NCBI RefSeq assembly: GCF_025950235.1
Contig: NZ_JAPDDT010000006.1
Span: 186,001 to 250,000, forward strand
Source of the DNA: Luteolibacter arcticus
Lineage (GTDB): Bacteria; Verrucomicrobiota; Verrucomicrobiia; Verrucomicrobiales; Akkermansiaceae
Reading direction: 5' to 3'
DNA: 64,000 bases
Below, in pieces: positions 18,796 through 27,350 of this stretch. The position numbers were made by a program, and so were the translations under genes. The notes beneath the pieces are model-generated. The model was not told where the DNA came from. It saw only the letters and a list, made by a program, of their open reading frames with translations, and did not search any database. Each line of letters begins with the position of its first letter. Positions within the stretch are counted from its first letter, which is position 1.

Positions 18796-21700
18796 TCAGG
18801 GCGAGATCTCCACCCGGAGGCGGGCGAACTTTTTGTCATCCGGTGCCCGCGGGATCGTGAGCGTCACCGTGTCGGTGCCGTTGAGATTGTCGGTGACAGT
18901 CACCCCGGTGGTGGAGCCGGCGGTGTTGTTGCCGACGGTGTAAGTGGACGGCCATGCGGTGAGGGTCGTGCCCACGTCGATGAAGACGCCGGTATCCACC
19001 GTCTTGGAAACCTGGTCGCGCAGGAAGGTGAAGACGAGGTTGCCACCCGGAGTGGTCAAGGTGGGAAGCTTGCCCAGGTCCTTGGTGGCGGCCAATCCGC
19101 CGAGGACATACTCGATGGCGTTGGGGACGCCGTCGTTATCGAAGTCCTGGCTGGCGGTCTGCGAAGGCGCGTTGGTATCGGCCCAGGTACTATAGCCTCC
19201 AACTCCCGCGACGGCTTCCAAGGTCACCGCCCCGCTGTCGGTGTAGCGGATCTTGAAGGTGTTGCTGCCGACCGCGAAGGTACTGCCCTCCGCCTTGCCG
19301 CTGAAAGTGCCCGTGAGCGAGCCGGTGTAGGCGATCAAGGTCAGCTTGGTGCCAAGCGCGACGGCGGCCGGGACTCCGGCGATGTCGGTGACGGTCAGAG
19401 CGCCTCCCAAGGTGACGTTGCCCGTGACAGTCACTACGTCGGCGGAGGGACTGCCCGAGGAATCGATCTCGGCGGTGAGGGTGGCGCCGGAGGGCAGTGT
19501 GAGTTCACCGGTGGCGAGCGATTCGATGGACGCGCCGGGAGCGAGGATGGCACCGGATTCCAAGACGACGGCCCCAGTTACAGCGCCCGTGCCGCCGAAG
19601 GTGGCGGTGGACTTGACGGTGACGCTACCCGTGCCGGCGGCAGAGCCGGTGGCGTTGTTCGCCAGCAGGGTGCCGGCATTGACAGTCGTGGCACCGGTGT
19701 AGGTGTTCGCGTTGGTCAGCTCCAGAATTCCAGCACCGTCCTTGAGAAGGCTTTGGCCGGCTGCAGTGTTAGTCAGCGCTCCGGAGATTCTCGCCCGGTC
19801 GGTGCTCAAGCTGGGGTTGTCGAGGACGGTGACGGTTCGAGTATTTGTTCCCGATGACCCCAGATTGATCGCGTTCTGGAAATCCACAAGATCGTCCGCA
19901 GTGGAAGAACCGAAGATCAGCGACTGGCCCGAATTCATAAAGCTGGAACCTGAAGCTGCCCAAACTTGGCTTGCGGTGCCACCGTTCAACTGGATGATCA
20001 ACACTCCGCCCTTCGCGGCGTAACCGCCACCGATCGGGTTCACAGCAAGACTCCCGATATTCACATTTCCCGCCGCGGTTCCCACAGTGCGGCTGAAGGT
20101 GCCGTTGCTTTGGATTACCCCCCCGCGAAGTTGCAGGATACTGGTGGAAGGGAGGCCGCCGCCGGTCAATGCCGTCTGCAGCACGCCCCCGCTGAGGGTC
20201 GTGTTGCCGGTGTAGGTATTGACTCCCGTGAGGATCCAAGTGCCGCTGCCGCCTTTGTTCAGCCCGCCAGTCCCGGTACCGATGATGCTGGCGAGGTTGC
20301 CATCGCCGGCACCGGTCAGGGTAAGGCCCAAGCCTGCAGTCGCGCCGGTGATGGTGCCGGTGTGGGTCAGGTTCAAGGTGCCGGTGGTCGAGCCGACCGA
20401 CGAGGCACTGCCGAGGGTGATCAAGCCGGTGTAAGTGTTCACGCCGCCAACGTTTTCCAAAGCGCCCTTCGACGCGAGGCCGCCACCATTCAAGGTTAGT
20501 GCGACGGCTGTCGTCGTGGAGATCCCCCCTTGCAGTTGCAGCGCTCCACCGCTGGTCACGCTGACGGCGGAGGTGGTGGCACCGACACCGGTGCCCAGCG
20601 CGCTGTTAGATTGAAGGTTCAACGCGCCGGCACCCACCGTGGTCGCGCCGGTGTAGGTGTTGGCCAAGTTTAGAACTGCGGTGCCCGCGCCCAGCTTGGT
20701 GAAGCCGCCGGTGGTCTGGTTGAGCACCTGATCCACAGTGAAGACGTTGGCGGCGTTGTTGATGTCCAGCCCCACGAGTTTGGTGGCGGTGAACGAGGCG
20801 GAGTGGCCGAGGCTGGTGAAGTTGTTCAGCGTGGTTCCGGTAATCTGGAGGTTGCCGCCGTTGAAAATCAGGTCGGATGGGGCACCTCCCAGATTGGAGG
20901 CTGCTCCGACACTCAGGGTGCCAGCGGTGATCGTTGTCGGGCCGGTATAGGTGTTGGTGCCGCTGAGGACGAGGGTTCCCACGCCGGCTTTGGTCACGCT
21001 GCCGACCGCTGCCCCTTGGGAGGCTGCCCCGCTGATGGTCAGCGTCTCATTCGAGTTGGTAACCGAAAAAGTGCGGGTCAAGGCCGTCCCTGTGTTCAAC
21101 TGCAGATCAGCGCTGATGGTGTTGGCTCCGGTCGCGGTGGTGGTGTTGCCCGCCGCGGTGAGAATGAGCTTGTTGCCGCTAGTTCCGCTGATTGTGCCGT
21201 TGGTCAGGGTCGTGATCTGTCCAATGGTTTCGCTAAAGCCTTGCAGATCGAATGTGCCGCCCGTGACGTTTACGATTCCCGTATCCGCGAGCCGCTCCGA
21301 GCTGCCGATCTGCAACGTGCCTGCGCTAACCGTCGTCGTGCCGGTGTAGGTGTTTGCACCGCCCAGGGTGAGCGTGCCGGCGCCGAGCTTGGTCAAATTC
21401 AGGACGCTGCCACCGGTGTGATCCGCGATCACGCTGCCATAGGTGAACAGGCCGCCCGTGGCGTTGGTCGTGTCGAAGCCTAGGATCGCTCCCGTCTTGA
21501 GACCGGTGGTCGTCGTGCTTGCTCCCAAGTGGCTGCCATCCAGCAGGGTATCCAATGCCGTGACGTCGAAGTACCCGGAGGCGGAGTCACCCAGGCCGAG
21601 TCCCAAGGTCGCGCCGGAAGCCACGCTGATGTTCGCCGGGGTCCAACTGGTGGGGGTGTTGTTATACAGGGAGGCTGTTCTGCCAAACACCAACGCACCG

Positions 21701-22794
21701 GAATTGATGGTGGTCACGCCAGCGTAGGTGTTGGTGCCCGAGAGTGTCTGAGTACCGGAGCCGACCTTGGTCAGGCTGCCAGTTCCGCTGAGTGCGCCCG
21801 AGTAGGTTGCCGGCGTGGTGTTGCTGCCGACCGTGAGAGCCACTGCATTGATGGCGTCGTCCTCCAATACCAAGTTCGTACTCGCATTGAGACTGCCGAA
21901 CGTGAAGGCATGCGTGGCCACAGTTGAGTCGAAAACCAGCGAGCCCAAACCTCCCGAGTAGATGCTGCTCTGCAGCGCGAGGCTGTTGGAGAGTTTCAAT
22001 GTGCCGGCATTGATCGACGTCGCCGATTTGTAGGTGTTGGCCCCCGCAAGTGTCAGCGTGCCGACGCCGTTCTTGATCACGGAAATGGAATCGGAGGTGG
22101 TCCCGGTGCCGATGACTCCTTTGATGCTCCAGTTGCCCACACCATCAAAGATCCAGTTTGCCGTGGGATTGTTCCCCCCACCGGCGAGCGTGACATCGGA
22201 TTCAAGGGTGCCGACACTTGTGGGCGAGTTATTTAAAAAGGTAAAGTTAACCGCAGAGGTAGGAGCGTTGGCGGCCAGAACGAAAGCGGTGCTTGCACCG
22301 GCACCATCACCCAGGGTCAAGTTTCCCGCAGTGGATTCGATTTGAACCACGGTCGAGGCCGTAGTTCCCGCGATTCGCAATACCGTTGACGCCCCGGTGT
22401 GGTTCACCTGCACGTCGGTAGCTTGGTTCATCAGTATTCCCGGCAGGGAGACGGTCCCAAGACCGCCGGTACCGAATCCCGTGCTGAACGTCACGGTGTT
22501 GAAAGCGCTGCCACCGTCGAAGAGCATCTGATCGCCGGTGGTGGGCACGCCGTTGGGGGTCCAGTTGGCGGCATCGTTCATGTCGGCCGTGGCTCCGGTC
22601 CACTGCTTCGCTGCCGCCTGTGCCGTGCCCGACACGATCGGAGCAGCTATGGCGGCGACCCCCAGGCACCAACAAATAGAATGGCGGCGCGAGGACACAA
22701 CGGCGGCGAGTTTCAACGGGATCGCGGGCGCAATTCGCGCTGATGAATCGGAGGGCGGAGATCCTGGGAGGACCGAGCGAAGGAACAGGTTCAT
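18796..22794 (-). CDS. Large secreted PATR protein
   Basis: The protein has 1332 residues from ATG 22794. A longer frame begins at 22872, but the predicted transcript start is near 22869, and the MNLFLRS start aligns with the MNLPPP start of the paralogue at 24792. A signal region RRHSICWCLGVAAIAAPIVSG ends in AQAA and is nearly shared with that paralogue. About twenty PATR units follow, one of them with the SLYNNTP long-unit form also found in the 1775-residue protein. The C-terminal 140 residues carry the DFDNDGVPNAIEYVLGG module, nearly identical in DNA to 8488-8890. The protein is presumably surface-located. It has its own direct-repeat promoter and the conserved hairpin terminator. Confidence 0.84.
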   Translation of the reverse strand: MNLFLRSVLPGSPPSDSSARIAPAIPLKLAAVVSSRRHSICWCLGVAAIAAPIVSGTAQAAAKQWTGATADMNDAANWTPNGVPTTGDQMLFDGGSAFNTVTFSTGFGTGGLGTVSLPGILMNQATDVQVNHTGASTVLRIAGTTASTVVQIESTAGNLTLGDGAGASTAFVLAANAPTSAVNFTFLNNSPTSVGTLESDVTLAGGGNNPTANWIFDGVGNWSIKGVIGTGTTSDSISVIKNGVGTLTLAGANTYKSATSINAGTLKLSNSLALQSSIYSGGLGSLVFDSTVATHAFTFGSLNASTNLVLEDDAINAVALTVGSNTTPATYSGALSGTGSLTKVGSGTQTLSGTNTYAGVTTINSGALVFGRTASLYNNTPTSWTPANISVASGATLGLGLGDSASGYFDVTALDTLLDGSHLGASTTTTGLKTGAILGFDTTNATGGLFTYGSVIADHTGGSVLNLTKLGAGTLTLGGANTYTGTTTVSAGTLQIGSSERLADTGIVNVTGGTFDLQGFSETIGQITTLTNGTISGTSGNKLILTAAGNTTTATGANTISADLQLNTGTALTRTFSVTNSNETLTISGAASQGAAVGSVTKAGVGTLVLSGTNTYTGPTTITAGTLSVGAASNLGGAPSDLIFNGGNLQITGTTLNNFTSLGHSASFTATKLVGLDINNAANVFTVDQVLNQTTGGFTKLGAGTAVLNLANTYTGATTVGAGALNLQSNSALGTGVGATTSAVSVTSGGALQLQGGISTTTAVALTLNGGGLASKGALENVGGVNTYTGLITLGSASSVGSTTGTLNLTHTGTITGATAGLGLTLTGAGDGNLASIIGTGTGGLNKGGSGTWILTGVNTYTGNTTLSGGVLQTALTGGGLPSTSILQLRGGVIQSNGTFSRTVGTAAGNVNIGSLAVNPIGGGYAAKGGVLIIQLNGGTASQVWAASGSSFMNSGQSLIFGSSTADDLVDFQNAINLGSSGTNTRTVTVLDNPSLSTDRARISGALTNTAAGQSLLKDGAGILELTNANTYTGATTVNAGTLLANNATGSAAGTGSVTVKSTATFGGTGAVTGAVVLESGAILAPGASIESLATGELTLPSGATLTAEIDSSGSPSADVVTVTGNVTLGGALTVTDIAGVPAAVALGTKLTLIAYTGSLTGTFSGKAEGSTFAVGSNTFKIRYTDSGAVTLEAVAGVGGYSTWADTNAPSQTASQDFDNDGVPNAIEYVLGGLAATKDLGKLPTLTTPGGNLVFTFLRDQVSKTVDTGVFIDVGTTLTAWPSTYTVGNNTAGSTTGVTVTDNLNGTDTVTLTIPRAPDDKKFARLRVEISP

Positions 22795-22875
22795 GAGTTT
22801 TTTTTGAGGTTCGGGATTTGGCGAATTTAAAGGCAGCACGTGGGGCGGGAATCCGCGCTTCAGACTTGTCATCCA

Positions 22876-22933
22876 ATCACAAGCGAAGGCTGCGGAGAAT
22901 GGAGCTTCCGCCCAAAAGGATGGACGATCTTCT
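22876..22933 (-). promoter_or_regulatory. AraC-type 21-bp direct-repeat promoter, site 4 (PATR gene)
   Basis: ATGGA at 22899-22903 and 22920-22924, with outer flank ATGGACGATCTTCT. Toward the gene: CTCCAT, 17-bp spacer, TGTGAT at 22876-22881. The predicted start near 22869 makes 22794 the first usable ATG. Confidence 0.74.
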
Positions 22934-23057
22934 CGAAGGTCTGCGCCGGTTCGCTCCCGGTGCCGCCTTGGCAGTGGTGGCAGCTAGCCCCGGCGGAACC
23001 ATGCTTTTTGAGAATAGGTGGCAGGCTCACGCAGCGATCTGCTTTATGCGAAATCAA

Positions 23058-23083
23058 CGCCGCGCGGATTGCTCCGCGCGGCG
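23058..23083 (-). terminator. Conserved GC-rich terminator hairpin, copy 3
   Basis: A perfect 11-bp stem (CGCCGCGCGGA / TCCGCGCGGCG) with loop TTGC lies about 150 bp past the stop of the PEP-CTERM PATR gene. It is flanked on the plus side by CTTAACCTCGACGGGAAAT as in copies 1 and 2. Confidence 0.68.
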
Positions 23084-23149
23084 TGATTTCTTCCCTTCTT
23101 AACCTCGACGGGAAATTGTTATCAGGCGAGTTCCGCGATAACGGGGGGC

Positions 23150-23232
23150 GGCCGGTGCCTGTGGGAAAATGAGCTTCAGCGTGCCGGTGCCGTTGAGATT
23201 CGGTTACGGGTAATCCTGACGTGGAGCCGGAG
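23150..23232 (-). pseudogene. Fossil of the shared C-terminal module
   Basis: Directly after the stop of the PEP-CTERM gene, the DNA matches the last codons of the two other PATR genes. For example, GTGCCGGTGCCGTTGAGATT here matches GTGTCGGTGCCGTTGAGATT near 18870, and GTGGAGCCGG follows in both. It carries deletions and no open frame. The homology continues through the conserved CCTCGACGGGAAAT tract into the hairpin. The simplest reading is that the ancestral gene ended like its paralogues and a PEP-CTERM tail later replaced that end. Confidence 0.6.
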
Positions 23233-23235
23233 GGA

Positions 23236-24792
23236 TTATCCGCGGCGGCGGCGAAGCAACATGAGAAGACCTAGGCTGCCGAGGAACGCGGGGCCGGGCT
23301 CCGGAATGGCCATGACCACGAGGTTGAGGCTGCTGATTTCAAAGTAGGCCGCCTTTCCTGCGCCGAGGTTATAAGCATTGCCGATCCCGAGGTTGTTGAG
23401 GTTGGAGATGCTGATTGTGGCTGATCCGTTAATCAGTGTGTAGGTCCCAACGGCCACGGAGTTGTCCAAGCCGAAGAGATCCGCGACGCCGAAGCTACCA
23501 AAGGTCACGCTGCTTCCGGTGACGGTGAGCGTTTGAGTGGGATTGAAAACGAAGTTGGCCCCGGCGTCGAAGTGAAGGGTCCCAGCGATGGTGCCGTCGC
23601 CACCGATGGTGCCGGTCGATCCGACGGTGACAGCCGTGTTGCCGAGCGCTCCGGAGACCAGCAGCGTGCCGGCGGAAACCAGGGTGGCACCGCTGTAGGT
23701 GTTGTTGCCCCCGAGGGTAGCCATCCCCGAATCCTCTTTGGTCAGGCCACCGCTTCCGGTCTGAATCGCGGAGGCGACGGTAGTATTGCCGGCGCCGCCG
23801 ATGGTGAAGGTGCCGGAAGTGCCGGTGATGTTGCTCGTCGCAACCGTCAGCACCTGCCCGCTCGTAATGGTGTCCAGACGACCTCCGCCTGCCCCGATGG
23901 TGAAGCCGCGGGTGTAGGTGGCACTGTTGCCGGTGTAGGAAAGGGTGCCTTGGCTGGCTGCGCCTCCGAGGATGACTGCGGAGGTGGCGTTGCCCAGATT
24001 ACTGCTGCCCCCGCTGACGACAATATTGCCGGCGCTCAGTGTGCCGGCGTTGATCGTGGTGGCCGAGGTGTAAGTGTTGGCCCCATTGAGCGTCAGCGTG
24101 CCCGCTCCATTCTTGGTCACGCCGGTCACGGCGGTGGGACCGGCGCCTTGATTGATCGCGCCATCCACCTGCCATTTGCCGATACCGTCAAAAATCCACT
24201 GGACGTTCGAGCCTGAGCCGCCGGGAACAAAGGTGACATCCGACTTGAAGGTGCCCGTGCTGGTGGCCGAATTGTTGCGGAAAGTAAGATTGGCAGAGCC
24301 GTTGGTCGCCAAATTGAAGGCACTTCCGCCACCGGTGCCGTCACCAAAGGTGAGGTTGCCCGCGCCGCTTTCCATCTGGATCGCGGTTGCGGTGGCGTTG
24401 ACAAAGCGAAAACGGTTGCCCGCGGTTCCGGAGCCGATGATCGTCACATTGCTTGTTTGGGCCGCGTTGAGTTGAATTCCAGTGACGCTGGCCGTGCCAA
24501 GGGCATTGGCGGCGGGAATGATTGCACCGACGGTCAGGTTGCTCGTGACTGATCCTGGCGAACCGTTAAAAAGGATCTGATCGCCCGCAACGGGCGTACC
24601 GCCGGACCAGTTGCCGGACGTGTTCATGTTCCCATCCGTGCCGGTCCATGTCTTCGGCGCGGCCTGTGCCGTGCCCAACAAAATGGGACAGCTTGCAGCG
24701 AGGATTCCCAGGCACCTGCGGATCGAATGGCGCCGCGATTGCGTGGTAGAAGACTGAAGCCCGGGGAAGACGCAGGGAGGGGGCAAATTCAT
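23236..24792 (-). CDS. Secreted PATR protein with PEP-CTERM sorting tail
   Basis: The protein has 518 residues. The N-terminus holds RRHSIRRCLGILAASCPILLG followed by TAQAAPKTWTG, closely similar to the PATR protein at 22794. Several PATR units of the GAGTLTLNGANTYTSATTINAGTL type follow. The last 25 residues are a PEP-CTERM signal: IPEPGP, a hydrophobic helix and RRRRG. Such tails are processed by an exosortase and mark proteins for the cell envelope; no exosortase gene is in the window. It has its own direct-repeat promoter at 24862-24919. The DNA just past the stop still carries remnants of the C-terminal module used by the other PATR proteins. Confidence 0.85.
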   Translation of the reverse strand: MNLPPPCVFPGLQSSTTQSRRHSIRRCLGILAASCPILLGTAQAAPKTWTGTDGNMNTSGNWSGGTPVAGDQILFNGSPGSVTSNLTVGAIIPAANALGTASVTGIQLNAAQTSNVTIIGSGTAGNRFRFVNATATAIQMESGAGNLTFGDGTGGGSAFNLATNGSANLTFRNNSATSTGTFKSDVTFVPGGSGSNVQWIFDGIGKWQVDGAINQGAGPTAVTGVTKNGAGTLTLNGANTYTSATTINAGTLSAGNIVVSGGSSNLGNATSAVILGGAASQGTLSYTGNSATYTRGFTIGAGGGRLDTITSGQVLTVATSNITGTSGTFTIGGAGNTTVASAIQTGSGGLTKEDSGMATLGGNNTYSGATLVSAGTLLVSGALGNTAVTVGSTGTIGGDGTIAGTLHFDAGANFVFNPTQTLTVTGSSVTFGSFGVADLFGLDNSVAVGTYTLINGSATISISNLNNLGIGNAYNLGAGKAAYFEISSLNLVVMAIPEPGPAFLGSLGLLMLLRRRRG

Positions 24793-24861
24793 GGAGTTTG
24801 ACGATGATGGGAGCGTCTAACGGCGTAGTGGGAATTCACGCTTCGGTAGGTTCCACATTCC

Positions 24862-24919
24862 ATCACAAGCGCAGGTCGTGGGGAATGGAACTTCCGCGCA
24901 AAAGGATGGACGATCTTAT
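24862..24919 (-). promoter_or_regulatory. AraC-type 21-bp direct-repeat promoter, site 5 (PEP-CTERM PATR gene)
   Basis: ATGGA at 24885-24889 and 24906-24910, with outer flank ATGGACGATCTTAT. Toward the gene: TTCCAT, 17-bp spacer, TGTGAT at 24862-24867. The leader would be about 65 nt. The remaining 180 bp up to the araD stop show nothing recognisable. Confidence 0.75.
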
Positions 24920-25100
24920 TGGGACGCGTCCTCGTCCTGGCTGGGAACCCCGCACCACGACAGTGGAAACAGATCGTTTATCTGGCGGGCCTGTGCAGCC
25001 GCAATCAACTACCGCTGCTTTTCAAAAAGCATGTGGGCATGTCCACGATGCTAGCAAAAAAAAGGAGACCAGCCCTCATTAGGACGGCTGCAAGAATTGC

Positions 25101-25811
25101 TCAATCCGGTAAGGGACGATTCACTTGACCGTAGTAAGCGCTGGAGCCGTGCTTGCGGAAAAAGTGCCTTGTCCTCAGATACGCGGGAGCCGCCTCGGCG
25201 GAAGGATTGAGTAAAAGCGTCTTGAGGGCCATGTCGGCGATCGCTTCCAGCGCAACTGCGGTTTCGATGGCTTTGGCGGCGGTGACTCCCCAGGCGAAGG
25301 GGCCGTGGTTGCGGACGAGGACGGCGGGCAACTCCAGCGGATCGATATCCCGGAAGCGCTCGACGATGACCTTGCCGGTTTCCCATTCATATTCTCCGCC
25401 GGTTTCCTCTCTCGTCATGGCGCGGGTCACCGGCACCGGCCCGTTGAAATAGTCGCAATGGGTCGTCCCCAAGCACGGCAAATCCATTCCAGCTTGGGCG
25501 AAGGCCACCGCATTGCGCGAGTGAGTGTGCACCACCGACCGGACGCCGGAGAAGTGCCGGTAAAGATAGCGGTGGGTGGGGGTATCGGAGGAGGGGCGCA
25601 ATGAGCCCTCGATGACATTCCCCTCGAAATCAAGCACGACGATGTGATCGGCGCGGAGGTCGCCATAGCTGACGCCACTGGGCTTGATGACGAACACGCC
25701 GCGCTCCGGATCCGCTACAGAAACGTTGCCGAAGGTGAGGTCAACGAGGCCGGTCGTAGGCAGGTCGAGGTTCGCCGCGAGGCATTCCTCTTTGAGTGCG
25801 GAGAAAGTCAT
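25101..25811 (-). CDS. araD: L-ribulose-5-phosphate 4-epimerase
   Basis: The protein has 236 residues, the usual length. It converts L-ribulose 5-phosphate to D-xylulose 5-phosphate, the last step of bacterial arabinose catabolism. The class II aldolase/epimerase fold is clear: GNVS at 29-32, KPSG at 43-46, SSDTPTH at 74-80, zinc ligands HTH at 95-97 and H169 in RNHGPFAWG. It is the last gene of the arabinose operon, 12 bp after araA, all on the minus strand. Cytoplasmic. The only serious alternative is another sugar-phosphate epimerase of the same family, which the araBA neighbours make unlikely. Confidence 0.96.
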   Translation of the reverse strand: MTFSALKEECLAANLDLPTTGLVDLTFGNVSVADPERGVFVIKPSGVSYGDLRADHIVVLDFEGNVIEGSLRPSSDTPTHRYLYRHFSGVRSVVHTHSRNAVAFAQAGMDLPCLGTTHCDYFNGPVPVTRAMTREETGGEYEWETGKVIVERFRDIDPLELPAVLVRNHGPFAWGVTAAKAIETAVALEAIADMALKTLLLNPSAEAAPAYLRTRHFFRKHGSSAYYGQVNRPLPD

Positions 25812-25823
25812 GGGAAGGGAGGG

Positions 25824-27344
25824 TCAGCCATGAATCCCTTGGGCGAGATGATAGTAGAGATCCGCCTGGCGGAGTTCGGTCTTGTAGGCTCGGAGGTGAG
25901 TATCCGCTTCGATCACGCTGAACTCGATTCGCGCGATCTCCGCGAAGTCCTCGAGGTGTTCGCTGGTCAGAGCGTAGGAGAGAGCGGTGTGGTGGGCACC
26001 GCCGGCATGGATCCATGCGGCGGTGGCGATCTTGAGATCGGGCAGCGGTTTCCAGAGCACGCGGGCGACGGGGAGCTTCGGTAGTTCGTGTGCTGGAGCC
26101 ACGCAGTCCACTTCATTGACGAGGAAGCGGAAGCGATTTCCGAGATCGATGACCGACGCGTTCACCGCGGATCCGGCGGGGCAATCGAACACCATGCGGC
26201 ACGGGTCATTCTTGCCTCCGATGCCGAGCGCGTGGATCTCGATCTTCGGCACCGCGGCGGAAATCGACGGGCAGATCTCCAGCATGTGGGAGCCGAGGAC
26301 CATCGGGTTGCCTGGATCGAGGTGATAGGTGTAGTCCTCCATAAAGGACGTGCCGCCCGGGAGGCCGTGGGCCATGGCTTTCATAACGCGGACCAGCGCG
26401 GCGGTCTTCCAGTCGCCCTCGCCGGCGAAACCGTAGCCGTCCTCCATCAGGCGCTGCACTGCCAGCCCCGGGAGTTGCTTCATTCCGTGGAGATCCTCGA
26501 AGGTGGTGGTGAAGGCGGTGAATCCTCCATCCTCTAACAAGTCGCGTAATCCGATCTCGATGGCGGCGGAATCGCGCAGGGATTGGTGGCGTGATGCGCC
26601 ACTCTTCAACTCGGCGGTCACCTGGTAATGGCTTTCGTAGAGCTCGCAGAGCTGGTCCACCCGCTCCGATGCCACGGCGCCGATTCTCGCGACGAGATCA
26701 CCGATCCCTAAGGTGTTGACCTCCCAACCGAAGCGCATTTGGGCCGAGACCTTGTCGCCCTCCGTGACCGCCACGTGGCGCATGTTGTCGCCGATGCGGG
26801 CGAGCTTGAGCTGCCGGGATGCGTGCCAGCCGCGGGCGGCCCGGGACCAGGTGGCCAAGCGTTCATGGACTTCGGGATCCTGCCAGTGTCCCACCACCGC
26901 CTTGCGGGGCAGGCGCAGCCGTGCGCCGATGTGCCCGAACTCGCGGCCGCCGTGGGCGGTCTGGTTCAGGTTCATGAAATCCATGTCGATCGTTTCCCAC
27001 GGAATGTCGCGGTTGAACTGGGTGTGCAGGTCCGCGAGCGGCTTGCGCAGGAGTTGCAGACCTTCGATCCACATTTTCGCGGGAGAGAACGTGTGCATCC
27101 ACGCGACAATCCCAATGCAGTGAGTGCTGGAGTTGGCCTGGACCGCAAACTCCGTGACCTCGGCAGAGGATGTGAGAACCGGCTTGAAAACCACCCGATG
27201 GGGTAGGGTTCCCGCGGCATTCAAGGCATCGACGACGACCTTGGCGTGGTCGTCGACCTTGGCGAGCGCCTCGGGACCGTAAAGGTGCTGGGAACCGGTG
27301 ACGAACCAGATTTCCAAAGCGTCGAAGCGATTGATGGAGGACAT
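25824..27344 (-). CDS. araA: L-arabinose isomerase
   Basis: The protein has 506 residues, as usual for the family. It interconverts L-arabinose and L-ribulose with a divalent metal. Opening [13 protein letters not shown] is the family hallmark. The active-site blocks are all visible: [12 protein letters not shown] (first Glu), FMEDYTYH (second Glu), HMLEICPS and HHTALSYA (two His metal ligands). The gene sits 6 bp downstream of araB and 12 bp upstream of araD. Expression is expected from the direct-repeat promoter at 32230. Confidence 0.97.
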   Translation of the reverse strand: MSSINRFDALEIWFVTGSQHLYGPEALAKVDDHAKVVVDALNAAGTLPHRVVFKPVLTSSAEVTEFAVQANSSTHCIGIVAWMHTFSPAKMWIEGLQLLRKPLADLHTQFNRDIPWETIDMDFMNLNQTAHGGREFGHIGARLRLPRKAVVGHWQDPEVHERLATWSRAARGWHASRQLKLARIGDNMRHVAVTEGDKVSAQMRFGWEVNTLGIGDLVARIGAVASERVDQLCELYESHYQVTAELKSGASRHQSLRDSAAIEIGLRDLLEDGGFTAFTTTFEDLHGMKQLPGLAVQRLMEDGYGFAGEGDWKTAALVRVMKAMAHGLPGGTSFMEDYTYHLDPGNPMVLGSHMLEICPSISAAVPKIEIHALGIGGKNDPCRMVFDCPAGSAVNASVIDLGNRFRFLVNEVDCVAPAHELPKLPVARVLWKPLPDLKIATAAWIHAGGAHHTALSYALTSEHLEDFAEIARIEFSVIEADTHLRAYKTELRQADLYYHLAQGIHG

Positions 27345-27350
27345 GGTGGT

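Noticed and set aside
18610..19857. Plus-strand frame of 415 codons across a terminator and a PATR gene end
   Set aside because: Antisense shadow of repetitive PATR sequence; it runs through the conserved hairpin.
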